From Spirochaetaceae bacterium (GTDB taxonomy: Bacteria; Spirochaetota; Spirochaetia; DSM-27196; SLAA01), in NCBI GenBank assembly GCA_003556605.1, contig PWQX01000051.1, forward strand, positions 1-35,132: a DNA stretch of 35,132 bases, given 5' to 3'. The position numbers and the translations under genes were made by a program. The notes under the pieces were generated by a model that saw nothing but the letters and a program-made list of their open reading frames with translations, had not been told where the DNA came from and did not search any database. Below, one piece after another: positions 24,370-34,748 of this stretch; the first letter of the stretch is position 1; every line of letters starts with the position of its first letter.

Positions 24370-25583
24370 GGTCCGGTAACGTAAGCGTGGGCAACGGAAA
24401 TAGCAAGCGAAAATTTGATGCCGGCATTTTCTTCGGGATTCTGATTCTCGTCACAATTGTCGGTACGGTGACTCTTATTCGCCTTCAGGTGCAAACCGAT
24501 CGTATCACAGATCACATCTCGGCCGCTGAGGAGTTCGCGGTGGTGGTCGCCATCACGCGCGAGGGCGAACCGGTGGTAACGCAAGTGCTGCTGTATCAGC
24601 CCGAAACCAGGCGAGCGAGCCTGATCGATGTTCCCGGTAACCTTGGCACGGTCATCGGCGACCTGCAGCGTGTGGACCGTATCGATCGCCTGTTCATGGA
24701 GTATGGACCGCAGCGCTACCGCGAGGAAATCGCCTCGATGTTGGACCTCGACGTGGAGTTCCATCTCGCGATCGAAGAGCAAGACCTTAGCGAAATCATT
24801 GATCTCGCCGGAGGTGTTGAGCTATTTCTCTCCGATACGGTGGTGGAGTCGCTCAACAGCGGGCAGGTTTTCCCGGGCGGAAATGTCGTCCTTGACGGCC
24901 ACAAGGCGGGTCAGTACCTCGCGGCGACGCTTGAGCACAAGAGCGGTGTCGAGCGCGTAACGAGATTGCAGCGCTTCTTGCAGCGGGTGCTGTTGCGCAT
25001 TGGGGAGCGCAGCGAACACCTCGGCCGGCGTGAAGTTGCGCCGTACCTCCAGGATCGGGTGACCAGCAACTTAGACCGGCGGGCTCTGGTCGCGCTTAGC
25101 GCTGCTTTGGGGGAACTGGCCTCCGAACAGATGGTCTACCGCCGCATTCAGGGCGTCAGCCGCACCGTGGACGCCGAGGGTGGCTCACAGGAGCTGTTGT
25201 TTCCGCACTTCGAAGGTCGCTGGCTGCGCGAGACCGTGCGGCAACTGCGCGAGACCTTGCGTTCTGAGGAAACCCTCCTGCTCGATGGTGCCACGGTGCG
25301 GCTGGAGATTCTCAACGGCACGGACGTGAATGGGTTAGCCCGCCGTACCCGCGAACTATACGAGGGGTATGGGTTTGAAGTGGTCTCAATCGGCAACGCC
25401 GAGACCAACGAGGTTGAAAACACAGTGTTCATCAGTCGCACCGGCGATCCCGCCTACGCTGAGCGTGCGGCGCAGATCGTAGGGAGCTCGAGGATCATGA
25501 CCGAGAGTAGCCTGTCGACGCTTCCGAACGTAGATGTTACTGTAATCCTAGGGAACGATTTCGATGGACGCTATGTCAGATAG
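24366..25583 (+). CDS. LCP-like (LytR-CpsA-Psr) membrane protein with LytR_C domain
   Basis: This is a protein of up to 405 residues with one N-terminal membrane helix (about 20-42), placing the rest outside the cytoplasm. The LCP-type core runs from about residue 55 to 200, with the conserved IDLAGGVEL and LDGHKAGQYLA segments. A LytR_C domain at about 315-402 includes VRLEILNGTDVNGLARR. LCP enzymes usually attach glycopolymers to the cell wall. Here the usual SxPRD-type motif reads DVPGNLG, and the Arg-x-Arg after LDGxxA is missing, so classical transferase activity is doubtful. The start is uncertain: TTG 24366 overlaps the nadD stop, and GTG 24387 would be seven residues shorter; neither has a strong ribosome binding site. 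It commonly sits between nadD and rsfS in spirochaetes. Confidence 0.82.
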   Translation: MRSGNVSVGNGNSKRKFDAGIFFGILILVTIVGTVTLIRLQVQTDRITDHISAAEEFAVVVAITREGEPVVTQVLLYQPETRRASLIDVPGNLGTVIGDLQRVDRIDRLFMEYGPQRYREEIASMLDLDVEFHLAIEEQDLSEIIDLAGGVELFLSDTVVESLNSGQVFPGGNVVLDGHKAGQYLAATLEHKSGVERVTRLQRFLQRVLLRIGERSEHLGRREVAPYLQDRVTSNLDRRALVALSAALGELASEQMVYRRIQGVSRTVDAEGGSQELLFPHFEGRWLRETVRQLRETLRSEETLLLDGATVRLEILNGTDVNGLARRTRELYEGYGFEVVSIGNAETNEVENTVFISRTGDPAYAERAAQIVGSSRIMTESSLSTLPNVDVTVILGNDFDGRYVR

Positions 25584-25977
25584 TGCTATGACAGACAATA
25601 TTAAAACCTCACAAAACGAGAGAATGCAGGTTCTTGCCCTGGCACAGCAGATCGCTGATGAAGGCGGTATTTATACAGTGGCGCTTGATATCGGCGCGGT
25701 ATCAACGATCACCGATTACTTCGTGATCACCAGCGCGCGCAGTGTAACCCATCTGCACGGGTTAGTGCGGCGTATTCGCGATTTGCTGGTGGAGCTGGAA
25801 ATCGAGCCCGCAAAATCCCAGAAGCGCCACGATGACTCGGGATGGGTGCTGTTTGACTGCGGGTTCGCCGTGATTCATGTAATGCTTGCCGATCTGCGAG
25901 CGTTTTATGAGCTCGAGCGCCTCTGGCTTGATGGTCAGGTGGTGTTTCCGGCCCAGGACGCCACAAAGCGATCATAA
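25564..25977 (+). CDS. rsfS: Ribosomal silencing factor RsfS
   Basis: This is a 137-residue protein of the Iojap/RsfS family. It binds L14 and blocks subunit joining when nutrients are short. Conserved segments include DYFVITSARSVTHLHGL and GWVLFDCGFAVIHVM. ATG 25564 lies inside the end of the LCP-like gene and has AGGGA nine bases upstream; ATG 25573 or 25588 are alternatives. It ends the rplU operon, since the next gene has a strong promoter of its own. Confidence 0.94.
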   Translation: MDAMSDSAMTDNIKTSQNERMQVLALAQQIADEGGIYTVALDIGAVSTITDYFVITSARSVTHLHGLVRRIRDLLVELEIEPAKSQKRHDDSGWVLFDCGFAVIHVMLADLRAFYELERLWLDGQVVFPAQDATKRS

Positions 25978-25985
25978 TCCTTCGA

Positions 25986-26030
25986 ATACGCATAATGATG
26001 ATTTGACAGCCGTCGCTATTTGCGTATAAG
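25986..26030 (+). promoter_or_regulatory. spoVG promoter bracketed by an inverted repeat
   Basis: TTGACA (26003-26008) and TATAAG (26025-26030) are 16 bases apart, giving a strong promoter. ATACGCA (25986-25992) and TGCGTAT (26021-26027) form a seven-base inverted repeat. One arm is upstream of the -35 and the other overlaps the -10, as expected for a repressor or looping operator. The transcript should start near 26037. Confidence 0.7.
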
Positions 26031-26041
26031 TTTCAGTTAAT

Positions 26042-26101
26042 ATGGAGGATCTGTTGTTTTCGGCCCAAGCACGAAAAGGCGAAGCGCAGGGTTCCGTGTA
26101 G
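26042..26101 (+). CDS. Possible 19-codon leader ORF upstream of spoVG
   Basis: An ATG at 26042 lies 11 bases after the spoVG -10 hexamer and opens a frame encoding [19 protein letters not shown] before a TAG. There is no Shine-Dalgarno sequence, so it would be translated, if at all, as a near-leaderless message. It may be a regulatory upstream ORF or simply chance. It is supported only by its position. Confidence 0.3.
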   Translation: MEDLLFSAQARKGEAQGSV

Positions 26102-26138
26102 TGAAGCGACCGTGGGACAACGTCGAAGGAGCAGCCTG

Positions 26139-26471
26139 ATGCAGATCACAGACATTCGGATCCGGCGAGTAAGCGGCGAAGGTAAATTGAAAGCGTACGT
26201 AACCGTAACCTTCGATGATTGTTTCGTGATCCATAACGTGAAGATCATCGAGGGCAAGAGCGGCGTATTCATCGCAATGCCGAGCCGAAAGACGAAGACC
26301 GGTGAGTACAAGGACGTGGCCCATCCAATCAATTCGGAGTTCCGTACCGAGTTGCAGGGGCGTATTCTCGAGACCTACGAAACGCTCGGTGACGACGAGA
26401 CCGCTCAGCAGGATGCACCCGGCGACGATTCCGGAGGTAGCGATCACCACGCTTCCGGCGATGAGCCTTAG
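26139..26471 (+). CDS. spoVG: SpoVG family regulatory protein
   Basis: This is a 110-residue protein. SpoVG homologues in Borrelia and Firmicutes bind DNA and RNA and act as global regulators. The start [11 protein letters not shown] and the conserved core [17 protein letters not shown] and FIAMPSRKT are clear. HPINSEFR matches the family C-terminal helix that gives binding specificity. The last ~25 residues are acidic and His-containing ([15 protein letters not shown]) and probably disordered. AAGGAG ten bases upstream fixes ATG 26139. The leader is about 100 bases and contains a possible short ORF. Confidence 0.95.
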   Translation: MQITDIRIRRVSGEGKLKAYVTVTFDDCFVIHNVKIIEGKSGVFIAMPSRKTKTGEYKDVAHPINSEFRTELQGRILETYETLGDDETAQQDAPGDDSGGSDHHASGDEP

Positions 26472-26532
26472 CAGCTCCGATTCTCGATCTGCCGGTACGC
26501 GCACCAGCAAATCCTTTCGTGCCTCCCACCTC

Positions 26533-26562
26533 TTGACCTGCAGGAAGGTTTTCGGGTAAATA
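26533..26562 (+). promoter_or_regulatory. Possible tRNA-Gln promoter
   Basis: TTGACC (26533-26538) is a good -35. The -10 is less clear: TAAATA (26557-26562) at 18 bases or GTAAAT at 17. The tRNA begins 34 bases after it, a normal distance for a tRNA leader. The tRNA might instead be read through from spoVG, since no terminator is visible after that gene. Confidence 0.45.
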
Positions 26563-26595
26563 CGTACCCGCGCACGTTAGCACACGATGCGAGAT

Positions 26596-26667
26596 TGGGA
26601 CGTCGGCAAGCGGTAAGCCACCGGGTTTTGATCCCGGCATTCGCAGGTTCGAATCCTGCCGTCCCAG
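26596..26667 (+). tRNA. tRNA-Gln (anticodon UUG)
   Basis: The acceptor arms TGGGACG (26596-26602) and CGTCCCA (26660-26666) pair fully, with discriminator G26667. The anticodon stem CCGGG/CCCGG encloses the loop TTTTGAT, giving anticodon UUG for CAA and CAG. The T arm GCAGG-TTCGAAT-CCTGC is canonical. The 3' CCA is not encoded. Confidence 0.97.
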
Positions 26668-26824
26668 AACAGAAGGCCGCGCTCCCGGGTGGACGTCGAA
26701 TCGGGTGTCGCCGGCCGCGTTACCGCGCTGCAGCCTTAAACGGCCGCCGGATGTCGGGCATCAATACAATAGCTTCGAAACATGTCCGCGCTTACGCATC
26801 ACCATAGCCGAACATGTCATGGTG

Positions 26825-28015
26825 TTAGGCGTTGAACCCCGGGGCGGTTTCGTCGTCGACCACGATGTCAAGCACTGCGGGTACGTCGGCTGCGTTGGCT
26901 TCACGTGCGCGTTCTAAAGCGGGCTGCAGCTCGTGAGGCTTACCCACGCGTAGTCCAACACAACCCGATGCCTCGGCCACGGCGGCGAAATCGGGTTGGA
27001 CACTGAACTCGCTCGCGATGTAGCGGCCGTTGTTGCGGCGCTGATGGTATTTGATCCACCCGAGAGCCTTATTGTTCAGTACAAGATAAGTAATCCCAAG
27101 GCGGTACTGCGCGGCGGTGGTTAGCTCGCGCATGTACATTCGGAACGCGCCGTCTCCACTGATGCAGACCACAGTCTCCTCAGGTCGAGCGAGCTTGGCG
27201 CCGACAGCGCCTGCGACCCCTGCGCCCATGCATGTCTGAGCCCCAGGTGGTACACAACCGTTGACCGGTGTACGAAAGTACGGCGAGTAGTACGACCACA
27301 AGTCTTGACTGCCGTTTTCGTTAAGCAATAGCGCCTCCAATAGCGCCTCGGGACCGAATACCTGCCGGTATTTCGCCGGTACCCCCTTAGTTTTTACGCG
27401 CTCGTAACCGCGTGGGCACTCGTGTTCTACCTCTCTTACGTAGGCGCGCTTGGTTTCGGCAATCTCGCTCGCTCGCCGGACGTGCTGCTGTGAGCTGGGC
27501 CGCGCAAGCGCGAGGATGTCGGTGAGAGCGGCGCGGACGTCGGCGACGACCCCGATGTCTGGTATCCAATTTCGCCCAAAGGCGGCAGCGTCGATGTCAA
27601 TCTGTACGATTCTGGCACCCTCAGGACGGTACTTCCATGCCCCGGTCTCGAAGTGGTCATTGCGGCTGCCAAGGATCAGAAGCAGGTCTGCGTCAAGAAA
27701 TGTCTCCCGGCCCACGCGGGTGAAGTAAAGTCCGGTCGAACCGAGCGCCAGCGGGTGGCGCTCATCGATACTGCCGCGTCCTGAGGCGGTGGTCAGCACC
27801 GGAATGTGAAGCTCATCGGCAAGGCGGCGTAGTTCTTCGAATGCGCCTGACCACACCGTGCCGCCGCTCTGCTCGCGGGCATGTACGGCCTCTATTGTGG
27901 AACTGTCGTACAGTGCATCGTACAAAAGCTTGGGGTATCCGGGCATTCCGAAAACGTACTCAACGCCCTCGGCGGCAAGAGCTTCTACAACAACTTGCCA
28001 TGCCGTGTTCTCCAT
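26825..28015 (-). pseudogene. Acetolactate-synthase-like TPP enzyme missing most of the PYR domain
   Basis: This is an open frame of 396 residues, against about 540-590 for this TPP-enzyme family. Residues 1-50 match the start of the PYR domain (VFGMPGYPKLLYDALYD) and keep the catalytic Glu48 in HAREQSGG. The sequence then jumps at about residues 51-54 straight into the central domain (VWSGAFEELRRLADELHIPV). About 135-150 residues of PYR core are absent. The central domain and the C-terminal PP domain look intact, with the TPP motif starting at GDG (287-289) and ending at Asn314-Asn315. The frame is open throughout and GGAGG precedes ATG 28015 by seven bases. It is probably a decayed gene with an in-frame deletion, or an assembly error; a functional short enzyme is less likely. 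It is the only minus-strand gene in the right half of the window. Confidence 0.75.
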
Positions 28016-28098
28016 CGCTATACCTCCATCTGTTGCGGAATTGGGTTCACGGTAGTATGGCGCCGGCGCATGCGCAAGCGTTATCTGTTGCCGGGCCC

Positions 28099-28127
28099 TT
28101 GCCTTAAGCTACCTCGTGTGCTATATC
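28099..28127 (+). promoter_or_regulatory. Promoter of the rplY operon
   Basis: TTGCCT (28099-28104) and TATATC (28122-28127) are 17 bases apart, inside the divergent gap between the TPP-enzyme gene and rplY. The predicted leader is about 105 bases before ATG 28240, which has AAGGAG at 28224-28229. Confidence 0.65.
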
Positions 28128-28239
28128 TAGACAGCACGGTTACGTGGGGTTGGATACTAACAAGCAGCTCAATTCCCACCCGGCGTTTACAGGTCACCAG
28201 TCCTGCCGTTCCAGTAGCAGTATAAGGAGTAGCAACCTG

Positions 28240-28887
28240 ATGGAAGCTAGGATACTTAAGGCTGAACCGCGCACCGCTGCCGGCAGCGGACCCGCGCGGC
28301 GTTTGCGCAAGTCCGGGAAAATCCCCGCGGTTATTTACGGGCATCATGATCCGGAAACGATCACAATCGATGCGCGGGAGTTTGGCGAGAAATTCAATGC
28401 GGCAACTGAGAGTTCAATCATCCATATCGATGTCGACGGCAAGGGCTTTGATGTGGTTGTCAAAGACTACCAGTTCGAGGTCTTGACCGGCCGCGTGCTC
28501 CACCTAGACTTTTTTGAGATCGAGCGTGGCAAGAAGCTCAAGACTCACGTTGCAGTGCACACCACCGGTGAACCGGCCGGCGTTCGCGACGGAGGCGTGC
28601 TGACCTTACCGACCCGTGATCTGGAGATCGAGTGTCTTCCGGAGGATATTCCCGAGGAAATCACGATCGATATCTCGCATTTGCAGATCGGTGAGGCGAT
28701 CCATGTGACTGACATCACTGCGCCGGAAGGTGTAGCAATTCTCAGCTACGAAGACCAGATTATCGCGCTTGTTGAGCATCAGCGGCTTGAGGTTGAGCCC
28801 GCCGAGGAAGAAGAAGCGGCAGTAGGAGAGCTTGAAGGCGAAGAGGCCGGCGCCCAAGAAGCAGGTGAACAAGCAGCCGAAGAGTAA
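28240..28887 (+). CDS. rplY: 50S ribosomal protein L25/general stress protein Ctc
   Basis: This is a 215-residue protein of the long CTC form, which binds 5S rRNA. The N-terminal L25 domain includes PARRLRKSGKIPAVIYG. The C-terminal TL5-type beta domain includes LEIECLPEDIPEEITIDI. The last ~35 residues are an acidic Glu/Ala-rich tail. AAGGAG upstream supports ATG 28240; a GTG at 28144 would add 32 unrelated residues. The tail overlaps the start of pth, as in the common ctc-pth pairing. Confidence 0.95.
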   Translation: MEARILKAEPRTAAGSGPARRLRKSGKIPAVIYGHHDPETITIDAREFGEKFNAATESSIIHIDVDGKGFDVVVKDYQFEVLTGRVLHLDFFEIERGKKLKTHVAVHTTGEPAGVRDGGVLTLPTRDLEIECLPEDIPEEITIDISHLQIGEAIHVTDITAPEGVAILSYEDQIIALVEHQRLEVEPAEEEEAAVGELEGEEAGAQEAGEQAAEE

Positions 28888-29455
28888 AGACCCCATCGTC
28901 TTACTCGCAGCCGGACTGGGTAATCCAGGTGTGCGCTACGCCGCAACGCGACATAACGTGGGGTTTCGAGCGTTAGGCCACTTTGGGGTAAAGCTACGTA
29001 GACCGCTGTTCAATCGTTTCGAGTACGGCGTTTATCCGCATGCGGGCGGCTCTGTCGGTTTGCTGCGCCCGCTCACGTACATGAATCGGAGCGGTGAGGC
29101 GGTACAGCGGGTGATTCGGCTGAGCGGGCTTGAGTCAAAACAGCTGGTTGTGCTCTGTGACAACATCGACCTGGAGCCCGGAGTCATTCGGCTGAAGCGG
29201 GGTGGATCGTCGGCCGGCCATAAGGGTCTGAAATCAATCATTGCCGCACTCGGTTCGGAAGACTTCGCGCGCATCTATATCGGTATTGGACGGCCGGAGC
29301 ACGCAGCCTCGGTTGTGGAGCATGTGCTTGGAGTCCCGGATGCTTCGGAAGCCGCACAAATCAACGATGCCTGCCGGCGAGCCGCACAAGCGGTGCTTCG
29401 GCTCGCCGAGTGCGAGCTATCCCAGGTCATGAATGAGTTCAACGTCAGGTCGTAA
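28865..29455 (+). CDS. pth: Peptidyl-tRNA hydrolase
   Basis: This is a 196-residue enzyme that releases peptides from drop-off peptidyl-tRNAs. The signature GLGNPGVRYAATRHNVGF contains the catalytic His30 and substrate-binding Asn20. The region LCDNIDLEPGVIRLKRGG followed by SAGHKGLKS is also typical. The start is uncertain: GTG 28865, overlapping rplY by 23 bases, gives a near-normal N-terminus; TTG 28832 would add 11 basic residues. The 3' end overlaps tilS by 23 bases, so the genes are translationally coupled. Confidence 0.94.
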   Translation: MNKQPKSKDPIVLLAAGLGNPGVRYAATRHNVGFRALGHFGVKLRRPLFNRFEYGVYPHAGGSVGLLRPLTYMNRSGEAVQRVIRLSGLESKQLVVLCDNIDLEPGVIRLKRGGSSAGHKGLKSIIAALGSEDFARIYIGIGRPEHAASVVEHVLGVPDASEAAQINDACRRAAQAVLRLAECELSQVMNEFNVRS

Positions 29456-30947
29456 TCCGCTCAACGCGCGCGTGCGCTCCTTCTGCCGGGCGCATCTCGC
29501 TCGCGAAGCCATGGTGGTGGCGGCGGTCTCCGGGGGTGCAGACAGCGTTGCACTGTTGTATGCGCTGCGCGCAGCGTCTGCCGAGCTCGGATTCGAGCTG
29601 CGTGCCGCTCACGTTAATCACCGACTTCGAGCCGCTGCAACCCATCGCTACGAAGCGCGTCTAGTGCGCTCGACGTGCGCGGAGCTTGGGGTGCCTTTGC
29701 TGCTGCGCGAGCCGCTGCCTGGAACGGTAGACCGCGAAGCCGAGCGCGCGCGCTGCGGCCCTGAAGCGGCGGCGCGCGCGGTGCGGTATCGCGAGCTTGC
29801 GGCCGCCGCTGCCGAGTGTGGGGCGCGCTTCGTTGCAACTGGGCACCAACTTGACGATCAGCTTGAAACGCTGCTGCTGCGCTTCCTGCGCGGCAGCGGG
29901 CCGGCCGGGCTTGCGGGAATCCCCGAGCGCGGTCCCTTGCCGATGGGCGCCGGCAGCGTTGAGGTACTGCGCCCCCTACTGTGGATAGACCGCAAACTGA
30001 TTATCGAGTACCTGCAGTCGGTGGGTGGCGAGTACGTTGAGGATGAAAGCAACCGCTCACCCAGCTATACGCGCAACCGGGTTCGTCACGAGTTGCTGCC
30101 GCTGCTTGATGAGCTTGTCCCCGGGTACCGAGCGTCGGTGACCGCCGCGGCTGCGCGGCACCGGCAATTGGCGCAATTCCTGCGCGCCGAGGCCTGCGTG
30201 CGCTGCCCGTGGGAACTCACGTCTGTGCACCCCGGGGTAACGTACCCCGAAGCGGCCGGGCCGGCAGCGGTAACGGCGCGCCTACCCGATGGCCAAGGGC
30301 TCAGCTGCGATAGCGAGCGGTTTTTCGCACTGCCGCCGCCGCTGCGGCGCGAGGTGCTGTGCATAGCATACGACTTGGTAGTCCCCGGCGGTGCACCGCT
30401 TCCGTTTCGGTTTCTGGAGCGTGTCGCGAAGGGCCTGCCTCCGCTGCGTGACGGTGTTGTATTGCAAGGATGCGGAGTCCGGGTGTGGCGCCGGCGAGGG
30501 CGGCTTTTCTGCGCGCGTGATGTTGTCCTAACGGCAAAAAAAGGGTATGTTTTTGTTGTATTGAAAGATATCACCGTGCCCATCGGTGCCGTCGGGACGT
30601 TTTCGATTACCACCACGGAGGCAGCGTGGGAGGAGGGTGGCGACAACAGGGGGCTATTGCTCGACCGGAGCAGCTTACACGAGCCGGTTCTGGTGCGGTC
30701 ACGGCGCCCCGGTGACACAGTTGTTACCCGCAGCGGAACCAAGAAGATCAAGAATATCTTTTCAGAGTGGGGCTTAAATGAAGAGCAAAGAGCTGTGGTT
30801 CCTATTGTGGAAGATCGCGAGGGTATTCTCGTGATTTTCGGCCAGCCGTTCGGGCACCCGGCCGTGCTCGCGGCACGCGTCGCTGCGCCGGCAACGCCGG
30901 AAGCCCCGCCGGCCAAGCCGGTTCGAATAACTTTTGACGGAGTCTAA
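29433..30947 (+). CDS. tilS: tRNA(Ile)-lysidine synthase
   Basis: This is a 504-residue enzyme that converts C34 of the AUA-reading tRNA-Ile to lysidine, using ATP and lysine. The PP-loop is SGGADS (33-38). HVNHRLR and ATGHQLDDQLETLLLRFLRGSG are family signatures. The C-terminal TilS substrate-binding domain contains RRPGDTV and KKIKNIFSEWGL. The start ATG lies within the end of pth, and the stop is immediately followed by the ftsH start. A run of seven A at 30535-30541 falls in-frame and could be a slippage site, but nothing suggests it is used. Confidence 0.94.
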   Translation: MSSTSGRNPLNARVRSFCRAHLAREAMVVAAVSGGADSVALLYALRAASAELGFELRAAHVNHRLRAAATHRYEARLVRSTCAELGVPLLLREPLPGTVDREAERARCGPEAAARAVRYRELAAAAAECGARFVATGHQLDDQLETLLLRFLRGSGPAGLAGIPERGPLPMGAGSVEVLRPLLWIDRKLIIEYLQSVGGEYVEDESNRSPSYTRNRVRHELLPLLDELVPGYRASVTAAAARHRQLAQFLRAEACVRCPWELTSVHPGVTYPEAAGPAAVTARLPDGQGLSCDSERFFALPPPLRREVLCIAYDLVVPGGAPLPFRFLERVAKGLPPLRDGVVLQGCGVRVWRRRGRLFCARDVVLTAKKGYVFVVLKDITVPIGAVGTFSITTTEAAWEEGGDNRGLLLDRSSLHEPVLVRSRRPGDTVVTRSGTKKIKNIFSEWGLNEEQRAVVPIVEDREGILVIFGQPFGHPAVLAARVAAPATPEAPPAKPVRITFDGV

Positions 30948-33026
<2,079 letters not shown>

Positions 33027-33035
33027 GGACCAACT

Positions 33036-34748
33036 ATGAGACGAGCGGCGCAGATTGCGGCAACCGTCGCGATTATGATGATGTGCGCGCTGTCGGCACC
33101 AGCTCAGTCAGCCGATCGTGAGCTCGGCGATCTCTACTTCCGCCACGCAGAGCGCCTGCAGTTGCAAGCGCAGTTCAGCGAAAGCGCTCGGTTAGTTGAG
33201 ATAGGACTGCAGTACGACGCTTATAATGCTGATCTCCTGACTCTACGCGCTGAGCTCGCGCTGCGAGCGCCGCAAGGCACGCACCAGGCGATACGGTCGC
33301 TCGAGCGAGCGCTGCTCGAGGGTCGCTTCCATCGGCGTACGCGCGATGAAGCGGTTGGAGCGCTGGCGGCGGTGCTGGTGCGTATCGGCGATTATGGTGA
33401 CGCACTACAATGGATTTCTGAGCATGGGCGTGACTTGCAGTCTCCCGAACTACTGTATCAGCAAGCTCGGGCGCACCTGGGTCTCGGCGAGACGCAGGCA
33501 GCCGATGCGCGAATTGCAGCAGGCTTACGCCGCTATCCTGAAGACGCCCGTTTCGTTCGCCTTGCCGTTGAGCAGGATCCGTTACCCGCTTTCTCGGTCG
33601 CCCGATGGCTCGACGAATACCGCAGTCCTGAGAACGACCGCGAATACCTGCGCGTCCTGCGGTTTTACGCCGTTTCATTGCATCCCGGCGACAAGCAACA
33701 ACGCAGGCTCGAACAGTACTTTGCGTATGGTGGGCACTCACCGGCGGCGGTTGCCGAATACCTGCGCTATGCAGACCACGCCGAAGAAGAGATCCGGCGC
33801 TTTCGGGAGTTTGGCGGGTTCAACACTAAGGAGCACATCGCGGCATTCTACACGATGTTGCCTGAAGGGGCCGCGCGGGATGCGATGAGCCTGGAACTCT
33901 GGAGTTTCAGCGGTACGGTGTACGGTGAACGTGACGAGTATGGGTATCCGCGCGAGCGCTTGTCGTACCGGCTGGGAGAGCTGGTCCGCTACCAGCGTGA
34001 TCGCAATCGCGATGGGGTCTACGAGTACGACGTCCGGCTGCAAGACGGTCTTCCGGATATCTATCGGCTGACCGCCGACAGCGTGACTAAGACGGTGATG
34101 TATCGCGTCTATCCCGAAGTGGCTACGGTGGAGCGCCGCGAACCGGATACAAGCGAATTTCGTTACGTTATTGTTCCGGGGCGATTTCGTTTTCCGGTTG
34201 CACGCTTTGGTGCAGAATGGTTCGGCGAGAAGCCGCAGATCGTGAGCGACTTCAGGCTCGACGAAGCGCTCAAGTTGCCGAGTAGCTCGGTGTTAAGCGG
34301 TCATGCCGCGCGAATCGAAGAGCGTGTGCCTGACGCGGAGCGGGCGCATGAGATAAAGTATCTAGATAGCGGTGAGATATATCGAGTAACGGCGGACGGC
34401 AGCGGCGACGGTCGGATTGATTTGATCGTTGAGTACCGTGACAACGAGCCCTTGTTTGGGTTGCGTGACGTTACCGGCGACGGATACTTTGAGCTCTTCA
34501 AGCGCTACCGCGATGGTGTCCTGGTTGAGGTTGCGGTCGACGAGAACCGGGACGGTACGTATACGTATTTCGAGGAACTCGGTCCGCCGGTGCGGATCTC
34601 GTGGGATCTTGTGCAGGATGGCCGGGTCGATATTCGTGAAGCCTATCGCAACGACGAGCTCGTCGGCCGCGAGTATCAGGTAGCGCCGATCGTGTTGCCG
34701 GAAGTTCGAGATATTTCTCCTTGGAGTGTACATGGGACATCCGAGTAG
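33036..34748 (+). CDS. Exported TPR-like protein with EF-hand-like D-x3-D-G repeats
   Basis: This is a 570-residue protein that I cannot name. An N-terminal signal peptide (about 1-26, with IMMMCALSAPAQSA) predicts export. Residues ~27-260 are helical and TPR-like. From about residue 300 the protein is beta-rich and contains five copies of D-x-x-x-D-G-x-aromatic/Ile-D/E/T: at 322, 454, 478, 502 and 524. The last four are spaced 24, 24 and 22 residues apart. Each is followed by a Tyr/Arg-rich strand such as EYRDNE, RYRDGV or AYRNDE. This looks like a calcium-binding tandem repeat (inference). AAGGA overlapping the ftsH stop places ATG 33036. The stop overlaps the following lipoprotein gene by 17 bases, suggesting the two act together. 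Confidence 0.82.
   Translation: MRRAAQIAATVAIMMMCALSAPAQSADRELGDLYFRHAERLQLQAQFSESARLVEIGLQYDAYNADLLTLRAELALRAPQGTHQAIRSLERALLEGRFHRRTRDEAVGALAAVLVRIGDYGDALQWISEHGRDLQSPELLYQQARAHLGLGETQAADARIAAGLRRYPEDARFVRLAVEQDPLPAFSVARWLDEYRSPENDREYLRVLRFYAVSLHPGDKQQRRLEQYFAYGGHSPAAVAEYLRYADHAEEEIRRFREFGGFNTKEHIAAFYTMLPEGAARDAMSLELWSFSGTVYGERDEYGYPRERLSYRLGELVRYQRDRNRDGVYEYDVRLQDGLPDIYRLTADSVTKTVMYRVYPEVATVERREPDTSEFRYVIVPGRFRFPVARFGAEWFGEKPQIVSDFRLDEALKLPSSSVLSGHAARIEERVPDAERAHEIKYLDSGEIYRVTADGSGDGRIDLIVEYRDNEPLFGLRDVTGDGYFELFKRYRDGVLVEVAVDENRDGTYTYFEELGPPVRISWDLVQDGRVDIREAYRNDELVGREYQVAPIVLPEVRDISPWSVHGTSE

Noticed and set aside
26668-26824. Two AACATGTC copies 32 bases apart (26779-26786 and 26811-26818) after the tRNA, considered as attachment site or operator
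   Set aside because: They do not match the tRNA 3' end, no integrase is present, and an eight-base repeat is weak. The region otherwise shows no gene or clear terminator.
30535-30541. Run of seven A in tilS as a programmed frameshift site
   Set aside because: The normal frame continues to a full-length, conserved C-terminus, so no frameshift is needed.
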